Assembly (NCBI RefSeq): GCF_000799715.1
Contig: NZ_JUHG01000001.1
Span: 218,631-282,630, forward strand
Origin: Martinezella rhizogenes
GTDB taxonomy: Bacteria; Pseudomonadota; Alphaproteobacteria; Rhizobiales; Rhizobiaceae
Reading direction: 5' to 3'
DNA length: 64,000 bases
Shown here: positions 27,719 to 36,458 of the stretch, piece by piece
Layout of the letters: the number at the start of each line of letters is the position of its first letter
Position numbering within the stretch: the first letter of the stretch is position 1
Notes under the pieces: model-generated
Told to the model about the DNA's origin: nothing
The model's database searches: none
The model's input: only the letters and a program-made list of their open reading frames with translations
Program-made: the position numbers and the translations under genes

Positions 27719-28726
27719 TCACCCTCCCCGCACCGAGCCACGCCAGACCAAATCAGCATGCAGTTTCAGCGATTGGCCGTCGGGCGCATTCTTTCGCCCT
27801 TCCACCAGCCATGTGACGGCCTCACGCGCGATTGTGCCGACCGGCTGCGCAAATGTCGTCAAATGGTATGACGTCCACGATGCCTGCTCGATGTCGTCGA
27901 AGCCGACGATACAGAGCTGATCCGGGATCGACAAAGAAAACTGGTGGCGCGCTGCGTCCATGAACCCGCATGCGAGCAGATCGGTCGCGCAAAACACCGC
28001 ATCGGGCCTTTCCTTCCTGGTCAGCATCCGCTGTGCAACAATCTTGCCGGCCTCATATCCAGTCCAGCCATATCGCTCTACGATCACGTCCAGTCCGTGC
28101 TCCCTGGCCGCGGCGATGAAGCCTTGTTCCCGCGCCATCAGGCTCGGCGTTCCCGCTTCCGAATTTGCGAATGCGAGCCGGGTGCAGCCGGCGCGCAGGA
28201 AGGCAGACACAACACGACCCGCCGCGTCGCGATCATCGAGATTGATGCGCAGAGGCCCCGGCTGATCATCATCCCGATTGATCAGAACGAGCCGTTGGCC
28301 GTTTCGCAAGCAGAGTTGGGTGATGGATTTGTCCGGCAAGCCGGACAGGATAATCGAGGCATCGGCCCGATATCGTATGGCCTGGCGCAGCGCCCGGTCG
28401 ACACTCCCGTCGGAACGATCGGTATTGATCAACATGGCCACCTTGCCGGCAGCCTGCAAGTGCTGTGTCAGCTCTCGCAGCAATGCGGAGCGATAAGGCG
28501 TGGCGACCTCCGATACGATGAGGCTGACAATGCCGCTTTCATTGCGCATCAAACCACGGGCAAGATGGTTGACATGATAGCCGAGTTCTTCGGCCGCCTC
28601 CATGACTCGACGTCTCGTCGCCTCGGAGACACTCGCTCCCGGCGTGAAGGTGCGGGAAACGGCCGAACGCGAAACGCCCGCTTTCCTGGCGACCTCATCG
28701 GCGCTCACAAAGACCTTATCTGACAC
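27719..28726 (-). CDS. LacI-family regulator of the Afu-type transporter operon
   Basis: A 335-residue LacI/GalR repressor. The DNA-binding domain is FVSADEVARKAGVSRSAVSR at residues 6-25 with the minor-groove hinge following at about 50-60 (LGYHVNHLARGLM). The effector domain contains IRYRADASIILSG, DAVFCATDLLACG and a C-terminal VWRG. It is divergent from the binding-protein gene at 28910, and two near-identical palindromes lie between the two genes, so it most likely represses that operon. The ligand is unknown; LacI-family proteins usually sense sugars or sugar phosphates. Confidence 0.92.
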   Translation of the reverse strand: MSDKVFVSADEVARKAGVSRSAVSRTFTPGASVSEATRRRVMEAAEELGYHVNHLARGLMRNESGIVSLIVSEVATPYRSALLRELTQHLQAAGKVAMLINTDRSDGSVDRALRQAIRYRADASIILSGLPDKSITQLCLRNGQRLVLINRDDDQPGPLRINLDDRDAAGRVVSAFLRAGCTRLAFANSEAGTPSLMAREQGFIAAAREHGLDVIVERYGWTGYEAGKIVAQRMLTRKERPDAVFCATDLLACGFMDAARHQFSLSIPDQLCIVGFDDIEQASWTSYHLTTFAQPVGTIAREAVTWLVEGRKNAPDGQSLKLHADLVWRGSVRGG

Positions 28727-28763
28727 AACCTGCCCTCAACATCCGATCGCATTTGCGCATGAT

Positions 28764-28779
28764 TTGCAATCGTGTGCAA
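28764..28779. promoter_or_regulatory. LacI operator 1 (TTGCA-N6-TGCAA)
   Basis: The 16 bases TTGCAATCGTGTGCAA form a palindrome close to the LacI gene start. The reverse complement of operator 2 differs from it by one base. Confidence 0.75.
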
Positions 28780-28822
28780 GTTTTGTGAAGCAACATATGT
28801 GACAGTTTTATGACATTAGTGG

Positions 28823-28867
28823 TTGACACGGATAACTAGCTCATGCAGCATTTGCACACGCTTGCAA
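28823..28867 (+). promoter_or_regulatory. Promoter -35 box and LacI operator 2
   Basis: A consensus -35 hexamer TTGACA (28823-28828) is followed about 23 bases later by TTGCACACGCTTGCAA (28852-28867), where the -10 box or transcription start should lie. I see no good -10 match. Overlap of an operator with the promoter core is the normal repression geometry. An 88-base centre-to-centre distance to operator 1 would allow DNA looping. Confidence 0.65.
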
Positions 28868-28909
28868 AAGCGGATGGCGTGGAGGCGTCGTCGTCACCAG
28901 GAGGACACT

Positions 28910-29938
28910 ATGCGATCAATTAAATTGGCTGCGGCATTGCTTGCCGCGGGGGTATCTTTTGCTGCCTATTCCGCTCATGCCGCAGGCGATCTCAACGTCA
29001 TCTGCTCGGCTGATCCCGAGGTCTGCGATCTGATGAAGGGATTGTTCGAGAAACAGTCCGACATCAAGGTCAACATGGTCCGGCTCTCGGCGGGCGAAAC
29101 CTACGCCAAGATCCGCGCCGAGGCGCGCAACCCGAAGACGGATATCTGGTGGGCCGGTACAGGCGATCCTCATCTGCAGGCCGCGACCGAAGGCCTGACC
29201 CAGGAATATAAATCCCCACTCTTCGACCAGCTTCAGGATTGGGCGAAGAAGCAGGCCGAAAGCGCAAATTACCGGACGGTCGGCGTCTACGCCGGCGCGC
29301 TCGGCTGGGGCTACAATACCGCGATCTTGCAGAAGAAGGGCCTGAAGGAGCCGAAGTGCTGGGCCGATCTGCTCGACCCTTCCTACAAGGGAGAGATCCA
29401 GATCGCAAATCCGAACTCCTCGGGTACGTCCTACAACACACTGGCGACGCTGGTGCAGATCATGGGCGAAGACAAGGCCTTCGATTATCTGTCGAAACTC
29501 AACGCCAACATCTCGCAATACACCAAATCGGGGTCGGCACCGGTGAAGGCCGCCGCGCGCGGTGAGGCCACGATCGGCGTCGTCTTCATGCATGACGCCG
29601 TCGCACAGACGGTCGAAGGTTTCCCGATCAAGGCTGTCGCGCCTTGTGAAGGCACCGGCTACGAGATCGGCTCGATGTCGATCGTCAAGGGCGCCAGAAA
29701 CCTTGAGAACGCCAAGAAATGGTACGACTGGGCGCTCAGCGCCGATGCACAGTCGCACATGAAGGATGCGAAATCCTACCAGCTACCTTCGAACAAATCG
29801 GCGGAGATCCCGAAGGAGGCGCCGAAGTTCGAGGACATCAAGCTCATCGACTACGATTTCAAGAAGTATGGCGACCCCATGGTTCGCAAGGCTCTTCTTG
29901 GACGTTGGGACAAGGAAATCGGCGCAAAGGCGAATTGA
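28910..29938 (+). CDS. Solute-binding protein, AfuA/FbpA family (COG1840)
   Basis: A 342-residue periplasmic binding protein. The signal peptide is LAAALLAAGVSFAAYSAHAA (cleavage about residue 24). The mature part begins DLNVICSADPEVCDLMKGLF and contains TDIWWAGTGDPHLQAATEGL and the VYAGALGWGYNT segment of the family. The start at ATG 28910 has an AGGAGG about six bases upstream; a longer frame from 28823 would run through the operator. AfuA/FbpA proteins were first tied to ferric iron, but AfuA of Actinobacillus binds hexose- and heptose-phosphates. The phosphatase at the end of this operon and the LacI control favour a sugar-phosphate or other phosphorylated ligand here. Confidence 0.9.
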   Translation: MRSIKLAAALLAAGVSFAAYSAHAAGDLNVICSADPEVCDLMKGLFEKQSDIKVNMVRLSAGETYAKIRAEARNPKTDIWWAGTGDPHLQAATEGLTQEYKSPLFDQLQDWAKKQAESANYRTVGVYAGALGWGYNTAILQKKGLKEPKCWADLLDPSYKGEIQIANPNSSGTSYNTLATLVQIMGEDKAFDYLSKLNANISQYTKSGSAPVKAAARGEATIGVVFMHDAVAQTVEGFPIKAVAPCEGTGYEIGSMSIVKGARNLENAKKWYDWALSADAQSHMKDAKSYQLPSNKSAEIPKEAPKFEDIKLIDYDFKKYGDPMVRKALLGRWDKEIGAKAN

Positions 29939-29960
29939 CGCCCTGTTTCGACCATTTGCG

Positions 29961-29986
29961 CGGCCGGAGCGAAACTCCTCCGGCCG
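29961..29986 (+). terminator. Intra-operon stem-loop after the binding-protein gene
   Basis: CGGCCGGAG (29961-29969) pairs with CTCCGGCCG (29978-29986) over an eight-base loop, 22 bases after the binding-protein stop. No T-tract follows, so it probably protects the upstream mRNA or partly attenuates readthrough rather than ending transcription. Confidence 0.6.
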
Positions 29987-30029
29987 GCGTCAATTCCAAC
30001 AGACATAGAACGGGACGCGGAATCCAACC

Positions 30030-32267
30030 ATGATCAAAAGCAATCGCCGGCTGGATATCGTGCTTCTCCTCGGCATAGCCGCCCCGATACTACTCCCATG
30101 GTATCGGATAGAAGGCAGCTTCTTCGGCTTTGGCTGGCTTTCCAGCTTTCCGGGCGATCCCTCCACAGCGCCCGGACTATTGGAAATCGCCCAGCACGGC
30201 CGATGGTGGCTCGCGGCAGCCGTCGTGCTGCTTCTGCTTGGCGGCGTCGCGCGCTTCCTTTCCAATCCACTGCACCGCGGTGCGCTGCTTGCCTGGGCGG
30301 GAGGCCTTGGTATTTTCTTTCTGACGCTGCAGGGCCTGGCAATCGTCGCCTCCGGCTGGAGCTGGACGATCAGTGAAACGCTGTTCGGCGCCCTTGCGGA
30401 TGGGCAGCCGCCGATGGGCGCGGGCGCCGTCCTCACCGGCGTCGTCTTCGTCCTGCTGTTCTCCTTTGGCCTTGCCGAACGCGGCGTCATGAAGGGCGAT
30501 GCCTTCGTCGTCAGCGCGATTGCCATGCTGATCATCCTGGTCGCGATCTTCGTTTTCTACCCGGTCGGCAGCATGTTCGTTGGCGCCTTCCAGGCTTTCG
30601 ATGGATCGTTCAACCCGGATGGCTTCATTACCAACATTCAGGATCCCTCGGTATGGAGCTTGAGTTGCCTCGTTGGCGGTGACCGCTGCGGCGTCGCCTG
30701 GCGTACGCTCTGGCTCGCGATCATGACGGCCAGCGGCGCAACCCTGCTGGGTCTTTGCTTTGCGTTGGTTGCGACGCGGACCCGTTTTCCGTTCAAGAAG
30801 GGGCTGCGGCTCCTGACGATCCTTCCCATCATCACGCCGCCCTTCGTTGTCGGCCTTGCCCTCACCTTGCTTTTCGGACGTGCCGGTGTCGTCACGCAAA
30901 CCCTCGCCTCTGTCTTCGGAACGGAGCCTGGCCGTTGGCTCTACGGCCTGACCGGCATCTGGATTGCCCAGGTCCTGTCCTTCACTCCGATCTCCTTCCT
31001 TGTCCTGATCGGCGTCGTAGAGGGTGTCAGCCCATCCATGGAGGAGGCATCGCAAACACTCAGGGCCGATCGCTGGCGCACGTTCTGGCGCATTTCCCTG
31101 CCCTTGATGAAGCCCGGCCTCGCAAACGCCTTCCTGATCGCCTTCATCGAGAGCATGGCCGACTTCGGCAATCCCATGGTCCTTGGCGGCAGCCATGGCG
31201 TGCTGTCGACGGAGATATTCTTTGCCGTCGTCGGCTCGCAGAACGATCCGTCGCGGGCAGCCGTCCTGGCCATGATCCTGCTGTTCTTCACCATGTCGGC
31301 CTTCATTGCCCAACGTTTCTGGCTGGCGGGCAAGAGCTTCGCAACTGTCACCGGCAAGGGTGATTCCGGTGCCCATATCGCCCTGCCCCGCGGCCTGTCC
31401 GTCGCAGTCCATGCGATCGTCATCCCCTGGATGCTCTTCACCATCATCGTCTACACGATGATCCTCTTCGGCGGGTTCGTGCGGACCTGGGGTCTGGATA
31501 ACAGCTTGACGATCCAGCATTACGTCAAGGCATTCTCGATCGGCTGGCGTGATGACGGCGGTCTCGCCTGGACAGGCGTTGCCTGGAATTCCTTCTGGAC
31601 GACAATGGAAATCGCCTTGATCTCCGCGCCGCTGACGGCAGCCGTTGGCCTGCTCACCGCCTATCTGATCGTCCGCCAGAAATTCGTCGGCCGCAATCTT
31701 TTCGAGTTTGCGCTGATGATGAGCTTTGCCATCCCCGGCACCGTTATCGGCATCAGCTACATCATGGCCTTCAATCTGCCGCCGCTGGAGATGACGGGAA
31801 CGGCGCTGATCCTGGTTGCCTGCTTCGTCTTTCGGAACATGCCCGTCGGCGTGCGCGGTGGCGTCGCGGCCATGAGCCAGCTCGACAAAAGCCTGGATGA
31901 AGCATCGCTGACGCTTGGCGCGGACAGTTTCCGGACGATCCGGAAGGTGATCCTACCGTTGTTGCGACCGGCGATCACCGCTGCGCTGGTCTATTCATTC
32001 GTGCGGGCAATTACCTCGATCAGCGCGGTCATCTTCCTGGTCAGCGCGCAATACAACATGTCGACCGCTTATATCGTGGGCCTTGTCGAAAACGGCGAAT
32101 ACGGCGTTGCCATCGCCTACTCCTCCGCGCTCATCGTCGTGATGATCGCCATTATCGCAAGCTTCCAGCTTCTGGTCGGCGAGCGGCGTCTGCGGCGCGA
32201 GAACCGCGTCGCGACCACAGCGACCGCCGTATCGTCCGCACCTATCCGTCAGGAGAAAACCGCATGA
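30030..32267 (+). CDS. Double-length ABC permease, AfuB/FbpB type
   Basis: A 745-residue membrane protein carrying both halves of the permease in one chain. Two EAA loops are visible: MEEASQTLRADRWRTFWRIS in the first half (around residue 345) and LDEASLTLGADSFRTIRKVI in the second (around residue 615). The N-terminal 190 residues contain about five additional hydrophobic segments (ILLPWYRIEGSFF onwards) before the first regular permease unit, more than in standard FbpB proteins. It overlaps the ATPase gene by four bases. Confidence 0.92.
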   Translation: MIKSNRRLDIVLLLGIAAPILLPWYRIEGSFFGFGWLSSFPGDPSTAPGLLEIAQHGRWWLAAAVVLLLLGGVARFLSNPLHRGALLAWAGGLGIFFLTLQGLAIVASGWSWTISETLFGALADGQPPMGAGAVLTGVVFVLLFSFGLAERGVMKGDAFVVSAIAMLIILVAIFVFYPVGSMFVGAFQAFDGSFNPDGFITNIQDPSVWSLSCLVGGDRCGVAWRTLWLAIMTASGATLLGLCFALVATRTRFPFKKGLRLLTILPIITPPFVVGLALTLLFGRAGVVTQTLASVFGTEPGRWLYGLTGIWIAQVLSFTPISFLVLIGVVEGVSPSMEEASQTLRADRWRTFWRISLPLMKPGLANAFLIAFIESMADFGNPMVLGGSHGVLSTEIFFAVVGSQNDPSRAAVLAMILLFFTMSAFIAQRFWLAGKSFATVTGKGDSGAHIALPRGLSVAVHAIVIPWMLFTIIVYTMILFGGFVRTWGLDNSLTIQHYVKAFSIGWRDDGGLAWTGVAWNSFWTTMEIALISAPLTAAVGLLTAYLIVRQKFVGRNLFEFALMMSFAIPGTVIGISYIMAFNLPPLEMTGTALILVACFVFRNMPVGVRGGVAAMSQLDKSLDEASLTLGADSFRTIRKVILPLLRPAITAALVYSFVRAITSISAVIFLVSAQYNMSTAYIVGLVENGEYGVAIAYSSALIVVMIAIIASFQLLVGERRLRRENRVATTATAVSSAPIRQEKTA

Positions 32268-33328
32268 ACATGAACTCCCCCGGTTCCGTTGTCTTTGAGA
32301 ACGTCGCCAAGACCTTCGGGGCATTCACCGCCATACCGGACCTGTCCCTGACCATCGAGCCGGGTACTCTCGTGACGCTGCTTGGTCCTTCGGGTTGCGG
32401 CAAGACGACGACGCTACGCATGCTCGCAGGCCTCGAACATCCCTCCGCCGGCCGCATCCTGATCGGCGGCAAGGACGTGACGATGTTGCCGGCCAACGAG
32501 CGCGATGTGTCGATGGTCTTTCAGTCCTACGCGCTCTTTCCGCATATGACGGCGTTGGACAATGTCGCCTACGGGCTGGAATCCTCGGGCATCAAGCGCA
32601 AGGAGGCGCGCGAGCGGGCCGAAGACGGGCTCAAGCTCGTGGGCCTTGCCGGAATGGGGCAGCGCCTTCCTGCCGAGCTATCCGGCGGCCAGCAGCAGCG
32701 CGTCGCGGTCGCCCGCGCGCTTGTGCTGGAACCGCAAGTGCTGCTTCTCGACGAGCCGCTCTCCAACCTTGACGCCCGCCTGCGCCGGCGTGTCCGCACC
32801 GAAATCCGCGAGTTGCAGCAACGCCTCGGCTTCACCGCAGTCTACGTTACCCATGATCAGGACGAGGCTCTCGCCGTTTCCGATCGCATCATCATCATGA
32901 AGGAAGGCAAGGTTGCCCAGCAAGGCACACCGCGGGAGCTGTATGACGCGCCGGCATCCGCCTTCATCGCGGATTTCATGGGTGAGGCCAATGTCGTGCC
33001 CTGCGACATCATCGGCATCGAAGACGGCCGCGCCACCATCAATATCGAGGGCCTCGAGCATCGCGTGCCCGGCCGCAATCTCCGCACGGGTCCGGCGCAA
33101 CTGGCGATCCGCCCCAATGCCGTAACCTTGGCTCCCTACGCACCGGAAAGCTCGTTTAACGGCCGGATCACCCACGCCGCCTATCTCGGCGATCATGTGG
33201 AATATGAAGTCAAAATCAGCGGCGGCACGCTGTTCGTCGTCGATCCCGCGGTGGAAACGCCGTTTGAGCCTTCGACCGAAGTTGCAATCCGCTTCAAGGA
33301 TCGCGGGATCGCCATCATCGGTGGTTGA
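32264..33328 (+). CDS. ABC transporter ATP-binding protein, AfuC/FbpC type
   Basis: A 354-residue ATPase: Walker [10 protein letters not shown], signature [14 protein letters not shown], Walker B LLLDEP, H-loop YVTHDQDEALAVS, and a C-terminal TOBE domain. It overlaps the permease stop and is followed after 28 bases by the phosphatase gene with its own AAGAGG ribosome-binding site. Confidence 0.93.
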   Translation: MNMNSPGSVVFENVAKTFGAFTAIPDLSLTIEPGTLVTLLGPSGCGKTTTLRMLAGLEHPSAGRILIGGKDVTMLPANERDVSMVFQSYALFPHMTALDNVAYGLESSGIKRKEARERAEDGLKLVGLAGMGQRLPAELSGGQQQRVAVARALVLEPQVLLLDEPLSNLDARLRRRVRTEIRELQQRLGFTAVYVTHDQDEALAVSDRIIIMKEGKVAQQGTPRELYDAPASAFIADFMGEANVVPCDIIGIEDGRATINIEGLEHRVPGRNLRTGPAQLAIRPNAVTLAPYAPESSFNGRITHAAYLGDHVEYEVKISGGTLFVVDPAVETPFEPSTEVAIRFKDRGIAIIGG

Positions 33329-33356
33329 GAGCCGCCATTTCTAAAGAGGAACTTGC

Positions 33357-34157
33357 ATGACAGAGCATGTTGTCGCCGGCCTGAAAGCGCGTCTTGCGCG
33401 GGCGGAAGAGGTTGGACGCGAAGCGGGAGCGCTAGCGATCGATTATTTCAACCGCCGCGAAACGCTGATCATCGAAACCAAACGTGACCTGCAGGATGTG
33501 GTGTCGATCGCCGACCGGGATGTCGAAAACCTCATTCGCAGCCGGTTTCACGAGACCTATCCCAACGACGGCATTCTGGGCGAGGAATATGGGCTGGAGA
33601 CCGGTACGTCCGGCTTCACCTGGGTCATCGATCCCATCGATGGCACAAGCCCCTTCGTCAATGGCATGCCAAACTGGTGCGTTTCCATCGCATTGCTGCA
33701 TGACGGTGTCCCCGTCATTGGCGTCATATCCGCGCCGTGCCACAATGAACTCTATGCCGCAGCCCTCGGCATGGGCGCGACCCTGAACGGCAAGAGGCTG
33801 ACGCTGGACGCCGCTCGCAACATTCGCAATGCAGTGACAGGCATTGGCGCCAACAACTACGTCACACCTGCCTTTGTTGGGAAAATGGTCGAAAATTTGC
33901 TGGAAGCGGGCGGCAACTTCATCCGCAACGGGTCTGGCGCCCTGATGCTGGCCTATGTCGCCGCCGGCCGTCTCGTCGGCTACTACGAACCCTATATGCA
34001 TGCCTGGGATTGCATGGCCGGATATTGCCTCGTGAAGGAGGCCGGCGGCTGGTACCACCCCTTCCCAACCGAAGGCGAAAGATTGACCAAGGGATCGGCC
34101 GTTCTGGCCGCAGCACCCGGCGCGATCGATGATCTGCGCCGGATTGCCGGTCTGTGA
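33357..34157 (+). CDS. Inositol-monophosphatase-family phosphatase
   Basis: A 266-residue Mg-dependent phosphatase of the inositol monophosphatase/histidinol-phosphatase (HisN) group. The metal and phosphate site is plain: LGEEYG (Glu), DPIDGTSPFVNGMP (first signature, about residues 87-100), and AWDCMAGYCLVKEAGG (second signature, about 215-230). It ends the LacI-controlled Afu operon, so it probably removes phosphate from the imported compound in the cytoplasm. The exact substrate (sugar phosphate, inositol phosphate, glycerophosphoryl alcohol) cannot be told. Confidence 0.9.
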   Translation: MTEHVVAGLKARLARAEEVGREAGALAIDYFNRRETLIIETKRDLQDVVSIADRDVENLIRSRFHETYPNDGILGEEYGLETGTSGFTWVIDPIDGTSPFVNGMPNWCVSIALLHDGVPVIGVISAPCHNELYAAALGMGATLNGKRLTLDAARNIRNAVTGIGANNYVTPAFVGKMVENLLEAGGNFIRNGSGALMLAYVAAGRLVGYYEPYMHAWDCMAGYCLVKEAGGWYHPFPTEGERLTKGSAVLAAAPGAIDDLRRIAGL

Positions 34158-34257
34158 AAACTATCATCGATAGAGAATTGCGTGTGCGAAGTTTGAGTTG
34201 ACCGTTTTCAATGGCGAGGCGACACTCGCAATCGGCAGCAAGGTAGGAGGAAAAACG

Positions 34258-34563
34258 ATGGACGAGCCAGACCGCTGGCGCCACATGGCAAGCGCGCCGA
34301 GAGATGGCAGTCGAATCCTCGTCACGATCCGCCCGTCCGAACAAGGGCCGGCAGGAGTTGACCTTGCATATTGGTCGAATGGCGATCAGTTTGGCGTAGA
34401 AGGCTGGCGTGCCGCTGACTCTTCGCCGGGCTGCATCATCGAATATGCCGAGCCTGAATTGAAGTGCTGGATGCCCATGCCCTCGGCCAATCTCACTCGG
34501 ACTTCGATGCCCTCCCCCTGGCAGGGCGACGACGCCCAGCAGCTCGACGGGTCAGGGATTTAA
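34258..34563 (+). CDS. Small conserved-looking protein (W...APRDG...WMPMP pattern)
   Basis: A 101-residue protein. It starts at ATG 34258, seven bases after AGGAGG, which is a strong initiation signal. The pattern WRHMASAPRDGSRILVTI ... DLAYWSNGDQFGVEGW ... CWMPMPS is that of small DUF551-like proteins common in rhizobia and phages, of unknown role. The C-terminal 25 residues are proline- and glycine-rich. It marks the edge of the decayed accessory patch that follows. Confidence 0.6.
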   Translation: MDEPDRWRHMASAPRDGSRILVTIRPSEQGPAGVDLAYWSNGDQFGVEGWRAADSSPGCIIEYAEPELKCWMPMPSANLTRTSMPSPWQGDDAQQLDGSGI

Positions 34564-35008
34564 GAAATCGCTTCGCCAAGTTGCGAAGATTCGATATGCG
34601 GCCGACAGCAGAATTCAGTTGAGCAACTCGCTGAAGCCGGCCTGTTGAATTCTATGCGAAACTTGCCCCGTTTGCCATTTCACATAGCCCGCAACTGGGT
34701 TCAGAATAGTGAAGCACTTCATAGGCCTGTCTCCGACTAGCAGGGTCAGCGCCAAGCGGAAAGACGAGTCAAATCACGGTGGAGTTCAACAGCCTCAGGT
34801 CTTGGTGAGTGCGTTCATTGTGTTTCCGAACTAGTGCCAGAGTTGGTGCCGACACATTGCTATCAGCGATTGGCCGAGGCCTCCATATCGTTCTTTCGGG
34901 GCGGTGCAATACGTCAGCTGCGCCCCGCGCCCGGGCGGACGGCCTGGACGTGCTGGTTCGCCGTTGAGCCGGGCAAAAATACAGCCAGCGATCAATGCCG
35001 GACCTCGC
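34564..35008. other. Gene-free stretch with a diverged repeat
   Basis: No intact gene is visible. Bases 34803-34912 are a diverged copy of the region around the arsB start (see the repeat entries). The remainder shows no recognisable coding frame. Confidence 0.5.
34803..34912. repeat. 110-bp direct repeat, copy A
   Basis: The copy matches 37700-37810 in the same orientation. The best parts are TGGTGAGTGCGTTCATTGTG against TGGTCAGTGCGTTCATCGTA and a roughly 50-base stretch beginning ATCAGCGATTGGCCG, where about nine bases in ten agree. The original (copy B) holds the arsB start and the MFS 3' end, so copy A is a stray fragment. Confidence 0.75.
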
Positions 35009-36185
35009 CTAAAGAAGCGCCAACCCCATCCTGGCGATACTCATCGTGACGACGACGGGCCAGGGTGGCGCTTTCCAAACGGTGAGCAACAGGAACCCGG
35101 TCGTGGCCAAAGCAAAGTCGTAGGGCCGCATGACTGCACTCGTCCAAACCGGACTATAGAGGGCAGCCGCCCAGAATGGCAGTGCACCAAGCAGCCGCTA
35201 AGAAAAACCGCAACAAGTGCTATTCCCGCACCAGCTAATCCATTTGGTTCAGGCCCCACGACCGCCCCGAGATAAGCGGCGAAAGTGAACAGCGGGCCTG
35301 GCATTGCCTGGGTAATCCCATAGCCGGCCAGGAAAGCATCGACGCTGACCCAGCCGGGATCGACGACTTCCGCCTGCAGCAAAGGCAGGACAACGTGGCC
35401 ACCGCCGAAGACAAGCGCGCCAGAGCGGTAAAACGCGTCGAACAGCGAGGTGCCCGGTAATCCTGAGGACGCAACAAGCGGTAAAAGCGCAAGCAGGGCG
35501 AAAAATGCGACGAGGCTCATAACGCCGACCCACCGCGGCACTCTGAATGCAAGTTCGCTTGTGCCGACAGTCTCACCGCTTCGACAGAACATCAAGCCGG
35601 ACGGCCCCCGCCGAGGACGATCGCCGCGACCTGCCCAATGGCGTTGGATACGAAGATTACGGTCAGCATCGCCGCCAGAGCGATAGCGGCTCGTTGCCGG
35701 TCCGGCGTCAGGCTACGTGCCATACCCCAGACCGCCTGAGCGACGACAGCGACGGCTACGATCTTGAGACCATTGAGCAAGCCTGCGCCGACCGGCCCAA
35801 TGAATGCTGTGGCCGTCATGGCTAAGACGACCAGCAGAAAGGCAGAGGGAAGCGTGAATGCCGTCCAGGCCGCGAGCGCCCCCAGAGGTCCTGCTCGCAG
35901 AAGGCCCAGAGCAAACCCAACCTGGCGGGAAGCTGGACCTGGCAGGAACTGACAGAGAGCAACCAGATCAGCATATCCGGCCTCGTCGATCCATTTCCGA
36001 CGTGTGACCAACTCGTCGCGGAAGTATCCCAAATGCGCGATCGGGACCCCAAAAGACGTGACGTCAAGCTTCAGGAAGGCAAAAAAGGCCTCACTAGCGG
36101 TCCCTTGTGGTTGCCCAGCAACAAGATCAAGGGTTGTCTCAGTCGCGGGCTTCACAACAGTTCCTTTCATAGTTCGCGCCCTCAT
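35009..36185 (-). pseudogene. chrA: Chromate transporter ChrA with two frameshifts
   Basis: Three consecutive pieces in different frames rebuild one ChrA (chromate efflux, two homologous membrane halves). The first (35592-36185) has the first half with GYFRDELVTRRKWIDEAGYADL and CQFLPGPASRQVGFALG. The second (from about 35595 down to 35200) has GALVFGGGHVVLPLLQAEVV and QAMPGPLFTFAAYLG. The third, in another frame, reads LPFWAAALYSPVWTSAVMRP and continues to a TAG at 35009-35011. The first break is at a run of five C bases (35605-35609), the second near 35200. Either the gene is dead or the two breaks are sequencing errors. Confidence 0.8.
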
Positions 36186-36458
36186 CAAATCTTGCTGTTA
36201 TCCTGACCTTGCGTGACACTTTCATGAAGGCGGCGTCAACGTTAGGCCCCGCTCTCTGGTTCACCGATGCGATCCGCCTTAGAGAGACGTAAACCTATTA
36301 GTATCTGCGATCTGAACAGCTTGAGGTCAATGAAGGGGCGTCCTAACCGGAGCTCTTGAAAGGGACCGAACCATCGACAGGGTGATCATCGGAGAAAAAC
36401 CCGCTGTTATTTCGCTACTATCCGAAAGTCGAGCCGCAAGAATTTGCCGAACCGAATG

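Noticed and set aside
30177..31520. 447-codon lower-strand frame inside the Afu permease gene
   Set aside because: Its composition is almost wholly charged residues with repeats of Glu, Asp, Gly and Arg, an antisense image of membrane-helix codons.
28910..33328. Annotation as a plain ferric-iron transporter
   Set aside because: The operon ends with a phosphatase and is under a LacI regulator; nothing iron-related is nearby. Iron cannot be excluded but is not the best reading.
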